Below are positions 12,839-21,097 of a DNA stretch of 24,437 nucleotides, one piece after another. This DNA comes from Pseudomonadota bacterium (GTDB lineage: Bacteria > Pseudomonadota > Alphaproteobacteria > Sphingomonadales > Sphingomonadaceae), in the NCBI GenBank assembly GCA_023390415.1, contig JAEWCW010000185.1, positions 1 to 24,437 on the forward strand, written 5' to 3'. Under the pieces are notes generated by a model. The model did not search any database, was not told the DNA's origin, and saw only the letters and a list, made by a program, of their open reading frames with translations. Position numbers and translations under genes: made by a program. Numbering within the stretch: the stretch's first letter is position 1; every line of letters starts with the position of its first letter.

Positions 12839-14839
12839 TCAGCGCTGGTCCGGCGGCAGGGCTTCGTCGCGGAGGCGGGCGACCAGCTCGTCGAGGCTGA
12901 GGATCTCCTGCCTCCCTTCGGCGCCGAGACGGCGGAGGGCGATGGTGCGCTCCTCGGCCTCGCGCTTGCCGACGACGAGCAGGTTAGGGACCTTGGCGAG
13001 GCTGTGCTCGCGCACCTTATAGTTGATCTTCTCGTTGCGAAGATCCGCCTCGGCGCGCAGCCCGGCCGCCTTCAGCGCCTCGACCACCTCCAGCGCATAA
13101 TCGTCGGCGTCCGAGACGATCGTCGCGACCACCGCCTGGACCGGCGCCAGCCAGAGCGGGAAGCGCCCCGCATGGTGCTCGATCAGGATCCCGATGAAGC
13201 GCTCGAACGTGCCGAGGATGGCGCGGTGGAGCATGACCGGGCGGTGGCGCTGGCCGTCCTCGCCGACATAAGTGGCGTCAAGACGCTCCGGCAGCACGGT
13301 GTCCGCCTGGATCGTGCCGACCTGCCAGGTCCGGCCGATCGCGTCGGTGAGGTGGAATTCGAGCTTGGGCGCGTAGAAGGCGCCCTCGCCGGGAAGCTCC
13401 TCCCAGCCATATTCGGCGGTGTTGCGCCCCGTCGCGGCGACGGCGTCGCGGAGGATCTGCTCGGCCTTGTCCCACTCCGCGTCGCTGCCGAAGCGCTGCT
13501 CGGGCCGGAGCGCGAGCTTGATCGCGTAGCTTTCGAAGCCGAGATCGCGATAGACGCTGTCGAGCAGGTCGCAGAAATCCTTAATCTCGTCGATCAGCTG
13601 GTCCTCGCGGACGAAGATATGGGCGTCGTCCTGGGTGAACTGGCGCACCCGCATGATCCCGTGCAGCGCGCCGTGCGGCTCGTTCCTGTGGCAGCAGCCG
13701 AACTCGGCCATCCGGATCGGCAGGTCGCGATACGACTTGATGCCCTGGCGGAAGATGAGGACGTGGGCCGGGCAGTTCATCGGCTTCAGCGCCATCAGGT
13801 CCGCGTCGCCGGAGAGGATCGGCGCGTCGTCCTCGGTCGAGGGGATCTCGTCGGGGACGACGAACATGTTCTCGCGATATTTGCCCCAGTGACCGGACTG
13901 CTCCCACTGCTTGGCGTCCATCAGCTGCGGGGTCTTGACCTCCTCATAGCCGGCGGCGTCGAGGCGGCGGCGCATATAGGCTTCGAGCGCGCGCCAGATC
14001 AGGTATCCCTTGGGGTGCCAGAACACGCTGCCCTGCGCCTCGGGCTGGAGGTGGAACAGGTCCATCTCCTGGCCGATCTTGCGATGGTCGCGCTTGGCCG
14101 CCTCCTCGAGCCGGACCAGATGCGCGTCGAGCTGCTTCTTGTTGAGCCAGCCGGTGCCGTAGATGCGGCTGAGCATCGCGTTCTTCTGGTCGCCGCGCCA
14201 ATAGGCGCCGGACACGCGCGTCAGCTTGAACGCCTGCGGATCGAGCTTGCCGGTCGAGGCGAGGTGCGGGCCGCGGCAGAGGTCCACCCATTCGCCGGTC
14301 CGGTACATGGTGATGGTCTCGTCGGCGGGGAGCTCCATCACCCACTCGGCCTTGAACGCCTCGCCCTGCTTCTCGAAGAAGGCGCGGACGTCATCGCGCG
14401 ACCACACCTCGCGGACGAGCGGCTCGTCGCGGGCGATGATGCGCCGCATCTCCTCCTCGATGGCGGGCAGATCCTCGTCGGTGAACGGGCCCCGCTCGGG
14501 CGCCGGCGCGAAATCGTAATAGAAGCCGTCCTCGGTCGCCGGGCCGAAGGTGATCTGGGTGCCGGGGAACAGGTTCTGGACCGCCTCCGCGAGGATGTGC
14601 GCATAATCGTGGCGGACAAGCTCGAGCGCGTCGGCCTCGTCGCGCGCCGTGATCAAAGCGAGCTCGGTGTCGCCCTCGAACGGGCGCATGATGTCGCGCA
14701 CCTCGCCATTGACCCGCGCCGCGAGCGCGGCCTTGGCGAGGCCGGGCCCGATCGCTGCAGCGACGTCGGCCGGCGTGGTCCCCGGCTCGACCTCGCGAAC
14801 CGAGCCGTCGGGAAGGGTGATGCGGAAATGCTGCGTCAT
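12839..14839 (-). CDS. thrS: Threonyl-tRNA synthetase
   Basis: 666 residues with full ThrRS architecture. TGS domain (about 3-62); editing domain with H77-x3-H81 and C188/H192 (DLCRGPH), the site that clears Ser-tRNA(Thr); class II core with zinc ligands C356 (MNCPAH), H407 (DDAHIF) and H538 (VMLHRA), and motif 2 'CHRNEPHGALHGIMRVR'; C-terminal anticodon-binding domain from about 562. All expected active and editing residues are present, so the enzyme should charge tRNA(Thr) in the cytoplasm with proofreading. The ATG at 14839 begins the TGS domain directly; no strong ribosome-binding site is visible. It is convergent with the 12190 gene (16-bp gap) and not followed by infC here. Confidence 0.98.
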   Translation of the reverse strand: MTQHFRITLPDGSVREVEPGTTPADVAAAIGPGLAKAALAARVNGEVRDIMRPFEGDTELALITARDEADALELVRHDYAHILAEAVQNLFPGTQITFGPATEDGFYYDFAPAPERGPFTDEDLPAIEEEMRRIIARDEPLVREVWSRDDVRAFFEKQGEAFKAEWVMELPADETITMYRTGEWVDLCRGPHLASTGKLDPQAFKLTRVSGAYWRGDQKNAMLSRIYGTGWLNKKQLDAHLVRLEEAAKRDHRKIGQEMDLFHLQPEAQGSVFWHPKGYLIWRALEAYMRRRLDAAGYEEVKTPQLMDAKQWEQSGHWGKYRENMFVVPDEIPSTEDDAPILSGDADLMALKPMNCPAHVLIFRQGIKSYRDLPIRMAEFGCCHRNEPHGALHGIMRVRQFTQDDAHIFVREDQLIDEIKDFCDLLDSVYRDLGFESYAIKLALRPEQRFGSDAEWDKAEQILRDAVAATGRNTAEYGWEELPGEGAFYAPKLEFHLTDAIGRTWQVGTIQADTVLPERLDATYVGEDGQRHRPVMLHRAILGTFERFIGILIEHHAGRFPLWLAPVQAVVATIVSDADDYALEVVEALKAAGLRAEADLRNEKINYKVREHSLAKVPNLLVVGKREAEERTIALRRLGAEGRQEILSLDELVARLRDEALPPDQR

Positions 14840-14946
14840 GGCGGGGCATGTAGCGATGCCAGGCGATTTGCTCCAGCCCCGAACCTGCTTGCGAAGCGGG
14901 CGCGGGCGTTGCAGTCTCGCGTCGGGGACCGATGGGGGAAAATCAG

Positions 14947-16038
14947 ATGGACGCGACGACCAGCGCAACGCCCGAGGGCGGGCGTGCCTTCGAATTTACC
15001 GGCCGCTGGCAGGAATTCCTGCCGATCGCGCTCACCAACCTGCTGCTGACCATCGTCACGCTCGGAATCTACCGCTTCTGGGCGAAGGCGCGCGAGCGCC
15101 AATATTTCTGGAGCCGGACCCGCTTCCTCGACGACCATCTCGAATGGACCGGCACCGGCAAGGAGATGTTCCTCGGCTTCCTCATGGTCTTCCTGGCGCT
15201 GATCCCGGTGATCGGCCTCATCTATCTCGCCATGTACCTGTTCACGGGCAACGAGCTCGCCAAGCTGCTTGGCGGGCTGCTCATCCTCGGCGTCTATCTC
15301 GGCCTGGTCTACATGACCGGAGTCGCTGTGCTTCGGGCGCTTCGCTACCGGCTGAGCCGCACCTACTGGCACGGCATACGCGGCGGCAGCGAGGACGGCG
15401 GCTGGGGCTATGGCTGGTCCTACATGTGGCGGACCTGGGCGACGATCCTCTCGCTGTTCATCGCCCTCCCCTGGGCGCAGACCCGCCTGTGGAACGCGCG
15501 CTTCAACAAGATGAGCTTCGGCCAGCACCGATTCCACGCGGAGGCGACGACCGAGGGGCTGTGGAAGCGCTGGCTGATCATCTACGCGGTGATCGCGGCC
15601 GTCTTCGTCGTGATGATTGGGTTCGCGATGTCCATGCAGGGCCTCAGCGAGGCGGAGATCCAGCAGAGGGCAGGCAGCGGGCTGTTCATCATCCTGCTGA
15701 TCTTCGTCGGCTTCTACATCGTCGTGCCGATGGCGGCGCTCGCCTATTTCGCCGCTTATTACCGGCAGGTTGCAGGGGCGACCTCGGTGGCCGGCATTCG
15801 CTTCCGGTTCGAGGCGCGGACGATGGACTGGCTGTTCCTGTTCCTCGGCCATATCGGCCTGATCATCATCACGCTCGGAATCGGCGCATTATTCATCAGC
15901 TACCGCAATTATGCCTTCGCGGTCCGCCATCTCGATGCCGAAGGCACGGTCGATGTCGCCGCGCTCACCCAGTCCTCGACCCGGGCGCCAACCGACGCCG
16001 AGGGCTTGGCCGACGCCTTCGATATCGGGGCGATCTGA
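14947..16038 (+). CDS. YjgN/DUF898 family membrane protein
   Basis: 363 residues. The N-terminus 'AFEFTGRWQEFLPIALTNLL' followed by 'LTIVTLGIYRFWAKARERQY' is the DUF898 hallmark, and the 'TLGIxxFW/ISYRNYAF' theme recurs near the C-terminus, suggesting an internal duplication. About six or seven membrane helices. The ATG at 14947 follows GGGGGA by seven bases; an in-frame ATG at 14932 would place that element inside the gene. Function unknown (E. coli YjgN). The TGA overlaps the GAGG ribosome-binding site of the M48 protease gene eight bases downstream, so the two are an operon; such DUF898-M48 pairing suggests a role in membrane-protein quality. Confidence 0.9.
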   Translation: MDATTSATPEGGRAFEFTGRWQEFLPIALTNLLLTIVTLGIYRFWAKARERQYFWSRTRFLDDHLEWTGTGKEMFLGFLMVFLALIPVIGLIYLAMYLFTGNELAKLLGGLLILGVYLGLVYMTGVAVLRALRYRLSRTYWHGIRGGSEDGGWGYGWSYMWRTWATILSLFIALPWAQTRLWNARFNKMSFGQHRFHAEATTEGLWKRWLIIYAVIAAVFVVMIGFAMSMQGLSEAEIQQRAGSGLFIILLIFVGFYIVVPMAALAYFAAYYRQVAGATSVAGIRFRFEARTMDWLFLFLGHIGLIIITLGIGALFISYRNYAFAVRHLDAEGTVDVAALTQSSTRAPTDAEGLADAFDIGAI

Positions 16039-16045
16039 GGCTCGG

Positions 16046-17086
16046 GTGACCCAGGCCTGGCTCTATGATGGCGCCAGTGCCGTGCGCCACGCGGTCGAGG
16101 TCGGCTGCGAAGGCGAGACGCTCGTCGTCCGTTATGCCGACGGCGAGACCAGCCGGATCGACCGCGGCCGGCTCGCCCATGTCGACAGCCGCGGCGACTT
16201 CGAGGTCTACGGCCTGAATGGCGTCGACGGCTGGCGGCTCGGCGTTCCGAAGGATTTCGGCGAGGGGCTGCTTCCGCCGCGGCGACGCTACGGGCGCTGG
16301 ATCGATCGCATCGGCCTGTGGAAGGCTGCGGCCGCGGCGGCGCTCGTCTCCGTATTCGTCGTGATCGGCGCCAGCTACCTGCCCGCTCTGATCGCGCCGA
16401 TCCTGCCGAAGGCAATGGAAGAGGCGGTCGGCGCGCCAGTCATGGCCGGGCTCGACGGCCGCTTCTGCTCGACTCCCGAGGGCGATGCCGCGCTTAGCCG
16501 GCTGAGCGCCGCGCTTGCGCCGGAGATGGGCGACCTCGACGCGCGCATCGTCTCGATCCCGATCGTCAACGCGGCAGCGCTTCCGGGCGACCATGTGCTG
16601 ATCTTCGAGCCTTTGCTCCGGCAGGCGGACGGGCCGGACGAGGTGGCGGGGGTGCTTGCCCACGAGATCGCCCATATCGAGAACCGACACGTCGCCGAGG
16701 CGATGGTCCGCCAGCTCACCTTCGGCCTGTTCGTCGCGATGGTCGGTGGCAATACCGGCGCCAATCTCGAGACCTTCCTCGGCGCGCGCTACAGCCGGAG
16801 CGCCGAGGCGGAGGCGGACGAGGATGCGATCCGGATGCTCCAGCGGGCCGGGATCTCGCCTGCCGGCGCCGCCGATTTCTTCGCACGGGTCTCGGATGAC
16901 GAAGAGCAGCTGGGGGTCCTCGGCCAGGGCCTCTCCTACATCTCCACCCATCCCGATCCCGCCGCGCGCGAGCGGCGCTTCCGGACCGCCGCTGGCGCCC
17001 GCGGCTACAAATCGCCGCTTTCGCCGGCGGAATGGCAGGCGCTGCGCGGCATTTGCGGCGTCAAGGCGCAGGCGCCCTTGCGCTGA
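16046..17086 (+). CDS. Membrane-anchored M48 family zinc metallopeptidase
   Basis: 346 residues from a GTG start preceded by GAGG at five bases. Residues 1-85 are a soluble beta-rich domain, followed by one membrane helix (about 95-118) and a peptidase domain with the zinc motif HEIAH (206-210), glutamate E254 as the likely third ligand and the conserved D258 in 'SRSAEAEADEDA'. The C-terminus has 'STHPDPAARERRF', the usual M48 'HP' motif. It resembles BepA/LoiP-type rather than HtpX-type peptidases. All catalytic residues are present. It probably acts at the inner membrane or periplasm in protein quality control; the substrate is unknown. It sits between DUF898 and alpha/beta-hydrolase genes in one operon. 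Confidence 0.92.
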   Translation: MTQAWLYDGASAVRHAVEVGCEGETLVVRYADGETSRIDRGRLAHVDSRGDFEVYGLNGVDGWRLGVPKDFGEGLLPPRRRYGRWIDRIGLWKAAAAAALVSVFVVIGASYLPALIAPILPKAMEEAVGAPVMAGLDGRFCSTPEGDAALSRLSAALAPEMGDLDARIVSIPIVNAAALPGDHVLIFEPLLRQADGPDEVAGVLAHEIAHIENRHVAEAMVRQLTFGLFVAMVGGNTGANLETFLGARYSRSAEAEADEDAIRMLQRAGISPAGAADFFARVSDDEEQLGVLGQGLSYISTHPDPAARERRFRTAAGARGYKSPLSPAEWQALRGICGVKAQAPLR

Positions 17087-17125
17087 GCGATTGCCGCGGG
17101 CCGGCCACTGTGATTTGGGGACCGG

Positions 17126-17857
17126 ATGACCGAGATGCTCGATGCCGGCGCCGGCCGCAGGCTGGCCTTCCGCCGCCGTGACGGCCGCGGGCCGACGATC
17201 CTGTTCCTCCCCGGCTATGCCTCCGACATGGAGGGCGGCAAGGCGAGCGCGCTCGACGCCTGGGCGGACGAGCAGGGCCGCGCGATGCTCCGCTTCGATT
17301 ATGGCGGCTGCGGCGCGAGCGCGGGCTCTTTCGAGGCGCAGAGCCTGGAAGACTGGCGCGATGACGTCTTGGCGGCGATCGACTCCGTCGAGGGGCCGGT
17401 GATCCTGGTCGGCTCGTCCATGGGCGGCTGGCTGATGCTCCTGGCGGCACTGGCGCGGCCGGAGCGGGTCGTGGGGATGGTCGGGATCGCCGCTGCGCCC
17501 GACTTCACGAGCTGGGGCTTCACCGAAGCGGAAAAAGAGACGATCCGCCGCGACGGCCGGCTCGAGCAGCCCTCGCCCTATGGCGACCTTCCGACGGTGA
17601 CCAGCCGGACCTTCTGGGAGAGCGGTGAGCGCAACCTGCTCCTCGGAGGCAAAATCGCGATCGACGTTCCGGTTCGGCTCCTGCACGGCCAGCGCGACGC
17701 CGACGTGCCGTGGCGGAACTCGCTACTTCTTGCCGAAAGGCTCCGTTCAGCCGACGTGCAGACGATTCTGGTCAAGGACGGCGACCACCGCCTGTCGCGC
17801 GATCCGGACATCGCCCTCCTAATCGCGACGGTGGGCACCCTGCTGGAGAGCCTGTGA
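17126..17857 (+). CDS. Alpha/beta hydrolase (ABHD10-like serine hydrolase)
   Basis: 243 residues of a compact alpha/beta-hydrolase fold: strand and oxyanion region 'TILFLPGYASDMEGGKA', nucleophile elbow GSSMGG with Ser98, acid Asp191 in 'LLHGQRDADVPW' and His221 in 'DGDHRLS'. The pattern 'GYASDMEGGKA...LRFDYGGCGASAG' is typical of the mitochondrial/alphaproteobacterial ABHD10-like group, whose human member is a depalmitoylase and acyl-glucuronide esterase; substrate here is unknown. No signal peptide. GGGGA lies before the ATG. Its TGA overlaps the GTG start of the TPR gene by four bases (GTGA). Confidence 0.9.
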   Translation: MTEMLDAGAGRRLAFRRRDGRGPTILFLPGYASDMEGGKASALDAWADEQGRAMLRFDYGGCGASAGSFEAQSLEDWRDDVLAAIDSVEGPVILVGSSMGGWLMLLAALARPERVVGMVGIAAAPDFTSWGFTEAEKETIRRDGRLEQPSPYGDLPTVTSRTFWESGERNLLLGGKIAIDVPVRLLHGQRDADVPWRNSLLLAERLRSADVQTILVKDGDHRLSRDPDIALLIATVGTLLESL

Positions 17858-18669
17858 CCCCGATCCTCATCGCATTCGGCCTCGCCCAGGCGGCCGCGAC
17901 GACGCCCGCGGCGCCGGCCACCGAGCAGGCCCGCTTCCGCACCTGCGCCGAGCAGGCGCGCACCGCCCCCGAAGCCGCGATCGCCGCCGCCAATGCCTGG
18001 CGGGCCGAGGGGGGCCGCTTCGAGGCCCGGCAGTGCCTCGGCCTCGCCTACGTCGCGCTCGGACGCTGGCATTCGGCCGCGACCGTCTACGAGCAGGCGG
18101 CGCGCGAGGCCGAGACCGCGGACGAGCCCCACCGCGCCGATTTCTGGGTCCAGGCCGGCAATGCCTGGCTGGCTGCCGAGGAGGGCGCCAAGGCGATCCA
18201 GGCGTTCGACGCGGCGCTTGCCACCCCGCACCTCTCCGACGAATTGCGCGGCGAGGCCCATCTCGACCGGGCCCGGGCCTTGGTCGCGCTCGACAATCCC
18301 GCCGCCGCGCGCGTCGACCTCGATCGCGCGCTCCAGCTCGTCGCCGCCGACCCGTTTGCCTGGTATCTGTCTGCGGGCCTGGCGCGGCGTCAGAACGACA
18401 TGGCGCGCGCCGCGACGGACATCGCCCGCGCCCGGGAGCTCGCACCCAACGACCCCGACATCCTGCTCCTCGCCGGGACGCTTGCGGGGCTTGCCGGCAA
18501 CGGCGCCGAGGCCGAGCGTCTCTACCGCCAGGTCGCCGCCGCGGCGCCGGACAGCGAGGCCGGCCGGGCAGCGACCGCGGCGCTGAACACGATGCAGGAT
18601 GCTGCGCCGGCCCCGGCACCTTCGACACCCGCACCCCAGACGGCGCCGCAGCCGCCTCAGCCCAGGTAG
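17854..18669 (+). CDS. TPR-repeat protein, probably exported
   Basis: 271 residues starting from GTG at 17854, which overlaps the hydrolase stop and has GGAGAG at a good distance. A short hydrophobic Ala-rich N-terminus (MTPILIAFGLAQAAATTPAA) resembles a signal peptide. Residues about 40-235 form helical pairs of TPR type, e.g. 'CLGLAYVALGRWHSAATVYE', 'WVQAGNAWLAAEEGAKAIQA' and 'LLLAGTLAGLAGNGAEAERL'. The C-terminal 25 residues are Pro/Ala/Thr-rich. TPRs mediate protein-protein contact; no enzymatic role is expected. As last gene of the DUF898-M48-hydrolase run it may be a periplasmic scaffold for the protease. Its end overlaps the convergent SIMPL gene by 13 bp. Confidence 0.85.
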   Translation: MTPILIAFGLAQAAATTPAAPATEQARFRTCAEQARTAPEAAIAAANAWRAEGGRFEARQCLGLAYVALGRWHSAATVYEQAAREAETADEPHRADFWVQAGNAWLAAEEGAKAIQAFDAALATPHLSDELRGEAHLDRARALVALDNPAAARVDLDRALQLVAADPFAWYLSAGLARRQNDMARAATDIARARELAPNDPDILLLAGTLAGLAGNGAEAERLYRQVAAAAPDSEAGRAATAALNTMQDAAPAPAPSTPAPQTAPQPPQPR

Positions 18670-19363
18670 AATTCGATCGTCGTCACCACCCGGACCTTCT
18701 GGAACGGGGAGTCGCGGCCGGATCCTTCATTGTCGTCGCCGTCGCGCGCGGTGATCGAGAAATAGCCCTGGGTCGCGGACCGGATCCCGCGCACGGCATT
18801 GCCCGAGTCCCGCGCAAACTGCTCGGCTCCGCGGCGCGCGTCCCTCGTCGCCTCGGCGATCATCGCCGGCTTGACGTCATTGAGGCGCGTGAAGCTGTAG
18901 ACCAATGACGAGCTCTCATCGATCGCAACCCCGTCGCGGATCAGCTCGAACTGGCGCGCATCACGTCGTTCGTTCGCAGCTGCAGCTGGCGGCGCACCGT
19001 GATCGAATTCACGCCGCGATTGCTGTCATAATATTGGCTGACCGTGGCCCCGGCATCGGTGAGGTCCTCGGCCCGGAACCCGGCGCGACGGAAGAACGCC
19101 GTTACCGTCCGCGCATCCTCCTCGACCGCATTGCGGGCGGCGGCGAGATCCGTGTCCTGCGCGGAGAGCGAGATCGTCCAGGTCGCGAGGTCTGCCGTGA
19201 CGTTGCGTTCGGCAAGGCCGCGCACTGTGACGGCGCGGTCGGCCATCCGTGCGCGGCGAATGCCGTCGCCGAGCAGATAGCCGCCGGCGACGAGTCCTGC
19301 GGCCAGGATCAGGGCCGAGACGACGAACAGGATGTTGCGGTTGAAGCGGGAGACGATCGCCAT
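18657..19363 (-). pseudogene. SIMPL-domain (DUF541) protein gene with a frame disruption
   Basis: The start ATG at 19363, with GGAGG before it, opens 'MAIVSRFNRNILFVVSALIL', an N-terminal anchor or signal, then 'VTVRGLAERNVTADLATWTI', a clear SIMPL/DUF541 domain. The frame hits TGA at 18941-18943 just after 'RTNDVMRA'. In the neighbouring frame the domain continues at once with 'QFELIRDGVAIDESSSLVYS' and runs through 'RLNDVKPAMIAEATRDARRG' to 'VVTTIEFYLG' and its stop at 18657. Thus a net loss of one base (or three n plus one) near 18952-18960 splits an otherwise well-kept gene; the junction also seems to lack a few residues compared with what I recall of the family. SIMPL proteins are periplasmic or membrane-bound with unknown function. 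It may be a young pseudogene or an assembly error. Confidence 0.85.
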
Positions 19364-19474
19364 GATATCCTCCACCGGAAGGCGGTCGCGGGCAAATCCC
19401 CCGACGGCCCAGCGGCAGAAGTGCGCCCACACCGATGAACCGTGCATTTATAACGACGAACTGAGGACGGCCCC

Positions 19475-19891
19475 GTGAAATATCTCCACACCATGATCCG
19501 CGTCTCCGATCCCGAGGAGACGATCCGCTTCTTCGAGCTGCTCGGCCTCAAGGAGGTCCGGCGGATGGAGAATGAAGCGGGGCGCTATACGCTCATCTTT
19601 CTGGCGGCGCCGGGCGACGAGCAGGCGCAGATCGAGCTCACTCACAATTGGGACGAGAAGGGCTATTCCGAAGGGCGCAATTTCGGCCACGTCGCCTACC
19701 GGGTCGACGACATTTACGAGACTTGCCAGCGGCTGATGGACGCCGGCGTGACGATCAACCGCCCGCCGCGTGACGGCCACATGGCCTTCGTCCGGTCGCC
19801 CGACAATATTTCGGTCGAGTTGCTCCAGGCCGGCGGCAGCCTGCCGCCCCAGGAGCCCTGGGCCTCGATGCCGAACACCGGCCACTGGTGA
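19475..19891 (+). CDS. gloA: Lactoylglutathione lyase (glyoxalase I)
   Basis: 138 residues of a VOC fold. Metal ligands match the E. coli GloA pattern: H5 (MKYLH), E54 (QIELTHNW), H72 (FGHVAYRV) and E115 (ISVELLQ). The short loops resemble the bacterial Ni/Co-dependent type rather than the Zn-type. It converts the methylglyoxal-glutathione hemithioacetal to S-lactoylglutathione in the cytoplasm. The start is GTG at 19475 with GAGGAC upstream. gloB follows after 29 bp, so the two glyoxalase steps are one operon. Possible -10 TTATAAC about 20 bp upstream. Confidence 0.95.
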   Translation: MKYLHTMIRVSDPEETIRFFELLGLKEVRRMENEAGRYTLIFLAAPGDEQAQIELTHNWDEKGYSEGRNFGHVAYRVDDIYETCQRLMDAGVTINRPPRDGHMAFVRSPDNISVELLQAGGSLPPQEPWASMPNTGHW

Positions 19892-19920
19892 GCCGGGCCG
19901 GCGAGGCGTATTAGGGGCTG

Positions 19921-20649
19921 ATGATCGAGATCGTTCGAATCCCCGTCCTCAGCGACAATTATGTCTGGCTGGTGCACGAGCCGGGTTCGGGCGAGACGGT
20001 GGTCGTTGATCCGGCCGTCGCCGATCCGGTGCTTGCCGAGGCGGAAGCCCGCGGCTGGCGGATCACGCAGATCTGGAACACGCACTGGCACCCCGATCAC
20101 ACCGGCGGCAACCAGGCGATCAAGGACTCGACCGGCTGTACGGTGACCGCGCCCGCGGCCGAGCATGCGCGGATCCCGACCGCCGACCGCTTGGTGCGGG
20201 AGGGGGACAGCGTCTCGATCGGCGCGATCGTCGGCCGGGTGCTTGAGGTGCACGGCCACACCGCCGGCCATATCGCCTATCACCTGCCTTCGGAGGGCGC
20301 GATCTTCGTCGGCGACACCTTGTTCGCGATGGGCTGCGGCCGGCTGTTCGAGGGCACGGCGGCGCAGATGCACGCGAACATGCAGCGGCTCGCCGCGCTT
20401 CCCGGCGAAACGCACGTCTATTGCGCCCACGAATATACGCTGGCCAATGGCCGATTCGCTGCAGCGGCCGAACCTGACAATCCTGCGGTCGCGGAGCGGC
20501 TCGAGGCGGTCGTGGCCGCGCGCGCCGACGGCAGGGCCACGGTTCCGACGACGATCGCGCTCGAGCGGGCGACCAACCCGTTCATGCGGGCGCGCTCCGT
20601 GGAGGAGCTCGCCGAGCGCCGGGCCGCGAAGGACAGTTTCGTCGGCTGA
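19921..20649 (+). CDS. gloB: Hydroxyacylglutathione hydrolase (glyoxalase II)
   Basis: 242 residues, a metallo-beta-lactamase fold with the binuclear metal motif THWHPDH (H55, H57, D59, H60), H113 in 'HGHTAGHIAY', bridging D132 in 'FVGDTLF' and H170 in 'YCAHEYT'. The C-terminal helical region has 'ATNPFMRA', the end signature of GloB. It hydrolyses S-lactoylglutathione to D-lactate and glutathione, completing the reaction begun by the adjacent gloA. Start ATG at 19921 with AGGGG nearby. A lipoprotein gene follows after 34 bp. Confidence 0.97.
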   Translation: MIEIVRIPVLSDNYVWLVHEPGSGETVVVDPAVADPVLAEAEARGWRITQIWNTHWHPDHTGGNQAIKDSTGCTVTAPAAEHARIPTADRLVREGDSVSIGAIVGRVLEVHGHTAGHIAYHLPSEGAIFVGDTLFAMGCGRLFEGTAAQMHANMQRLAALPGETHVYCAHEYTLANGRFAAAAEPDNPAVAERLEAVVAARADGRATVPTTIALERATNPFMRARSVEELAERRAAKDSFVG

Positions 20650-20683
20650 AGCGTTTCAAGGGGGCAGAAGGAGGAGAGTTCCG

Positions 20684-21097
20684 ATGAGACGGTTCATCCT
20701 GCCGTTCGCGGCCGCCGCGGCGCTTGGCGGCTGCGCCATGTCCGATGGCCCCGAAGCGGCCGCTGCGACGTCCGCCGACGACAGCCGCGCCCTGGCCGAG
20801 GCCCTTGCGGGCCGCACCGCAGGACCGCCGCAGCAATGCGTGCAACGCAGCACCCTTCGCGGCAACCGCGGCTATGGCGAGGGGACGATCGTCTTCGAGG
20901 GCCCGGGCGACACGCAATACGTCAACCGTACCCGGAGCGCGTGCCCTCGCCTCCGCCCCTGGAACGCGATCCGGATCCGGTCGATGGGCAATTCGCTCTG
21001 CTCGAACGAGTTGGTCCAGGTGTTCGACCCGACGACGGGTACCGAATATGGCGGGTGCAGCCTGGGCGAATTCACCCCGTACAGGCGCGAGCGCTGA
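20684..21097 (+). CDS. DUF6491-like lipoprotein
   Basis: 137 residues: a lipoprotein signal 'MRRFILPFAAAAALGGC' with Cys17 as the acylation site, an Ala/Glu-rich linker, then a compact domain with 'CVQRSTLRGNRGYGEGTIVF' and cysteines spaced as in DUF6491-like proteins (C52, C84, C104, C121). Function unknown. AAGGAGGAG gives a strong ribosome-binding site. It is third in the gloA-gloB run; no functional link to glyoxalase is evident. Its TGA and the TGA of the opposing acyl-CoA ligase form one TGATCA. The family assignment is tentative. Confidence 0.75.
   Translation: MRRFILPFAAAAALGGCAMSDGPEAAAATSADDSRALAEALAGRTAGPPQQCVQRSTLRGNRGYGEGTIVFEGPGDTQYVNRTRSACPRLRPWNAIRIRSMGNSLCSNELVQVFDPTTGTEYGGCSLGEFTPYRRER

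Noticed and set aside
14840..14946. Possible leader, T-box or riboswitch before thrS or the DUF898 gene
   Set aside because: The 107-bp gap shows no T-box-like sequence, no terminator-antiterminator pair and no convincing stem series.
13004..15049. Long open frame on the plus strand (681 codons) opposite thrS
   Set aside because: thrS has all catalytic and editing motifs; the opposite frame shows only low-complexity composition and no family signature.
15965..17686. 573-codon minus-strand frame opposite the M48 and hydrolase genes
   Set aside because: It crosses two well-supported plus-strand genes and carries no motif.
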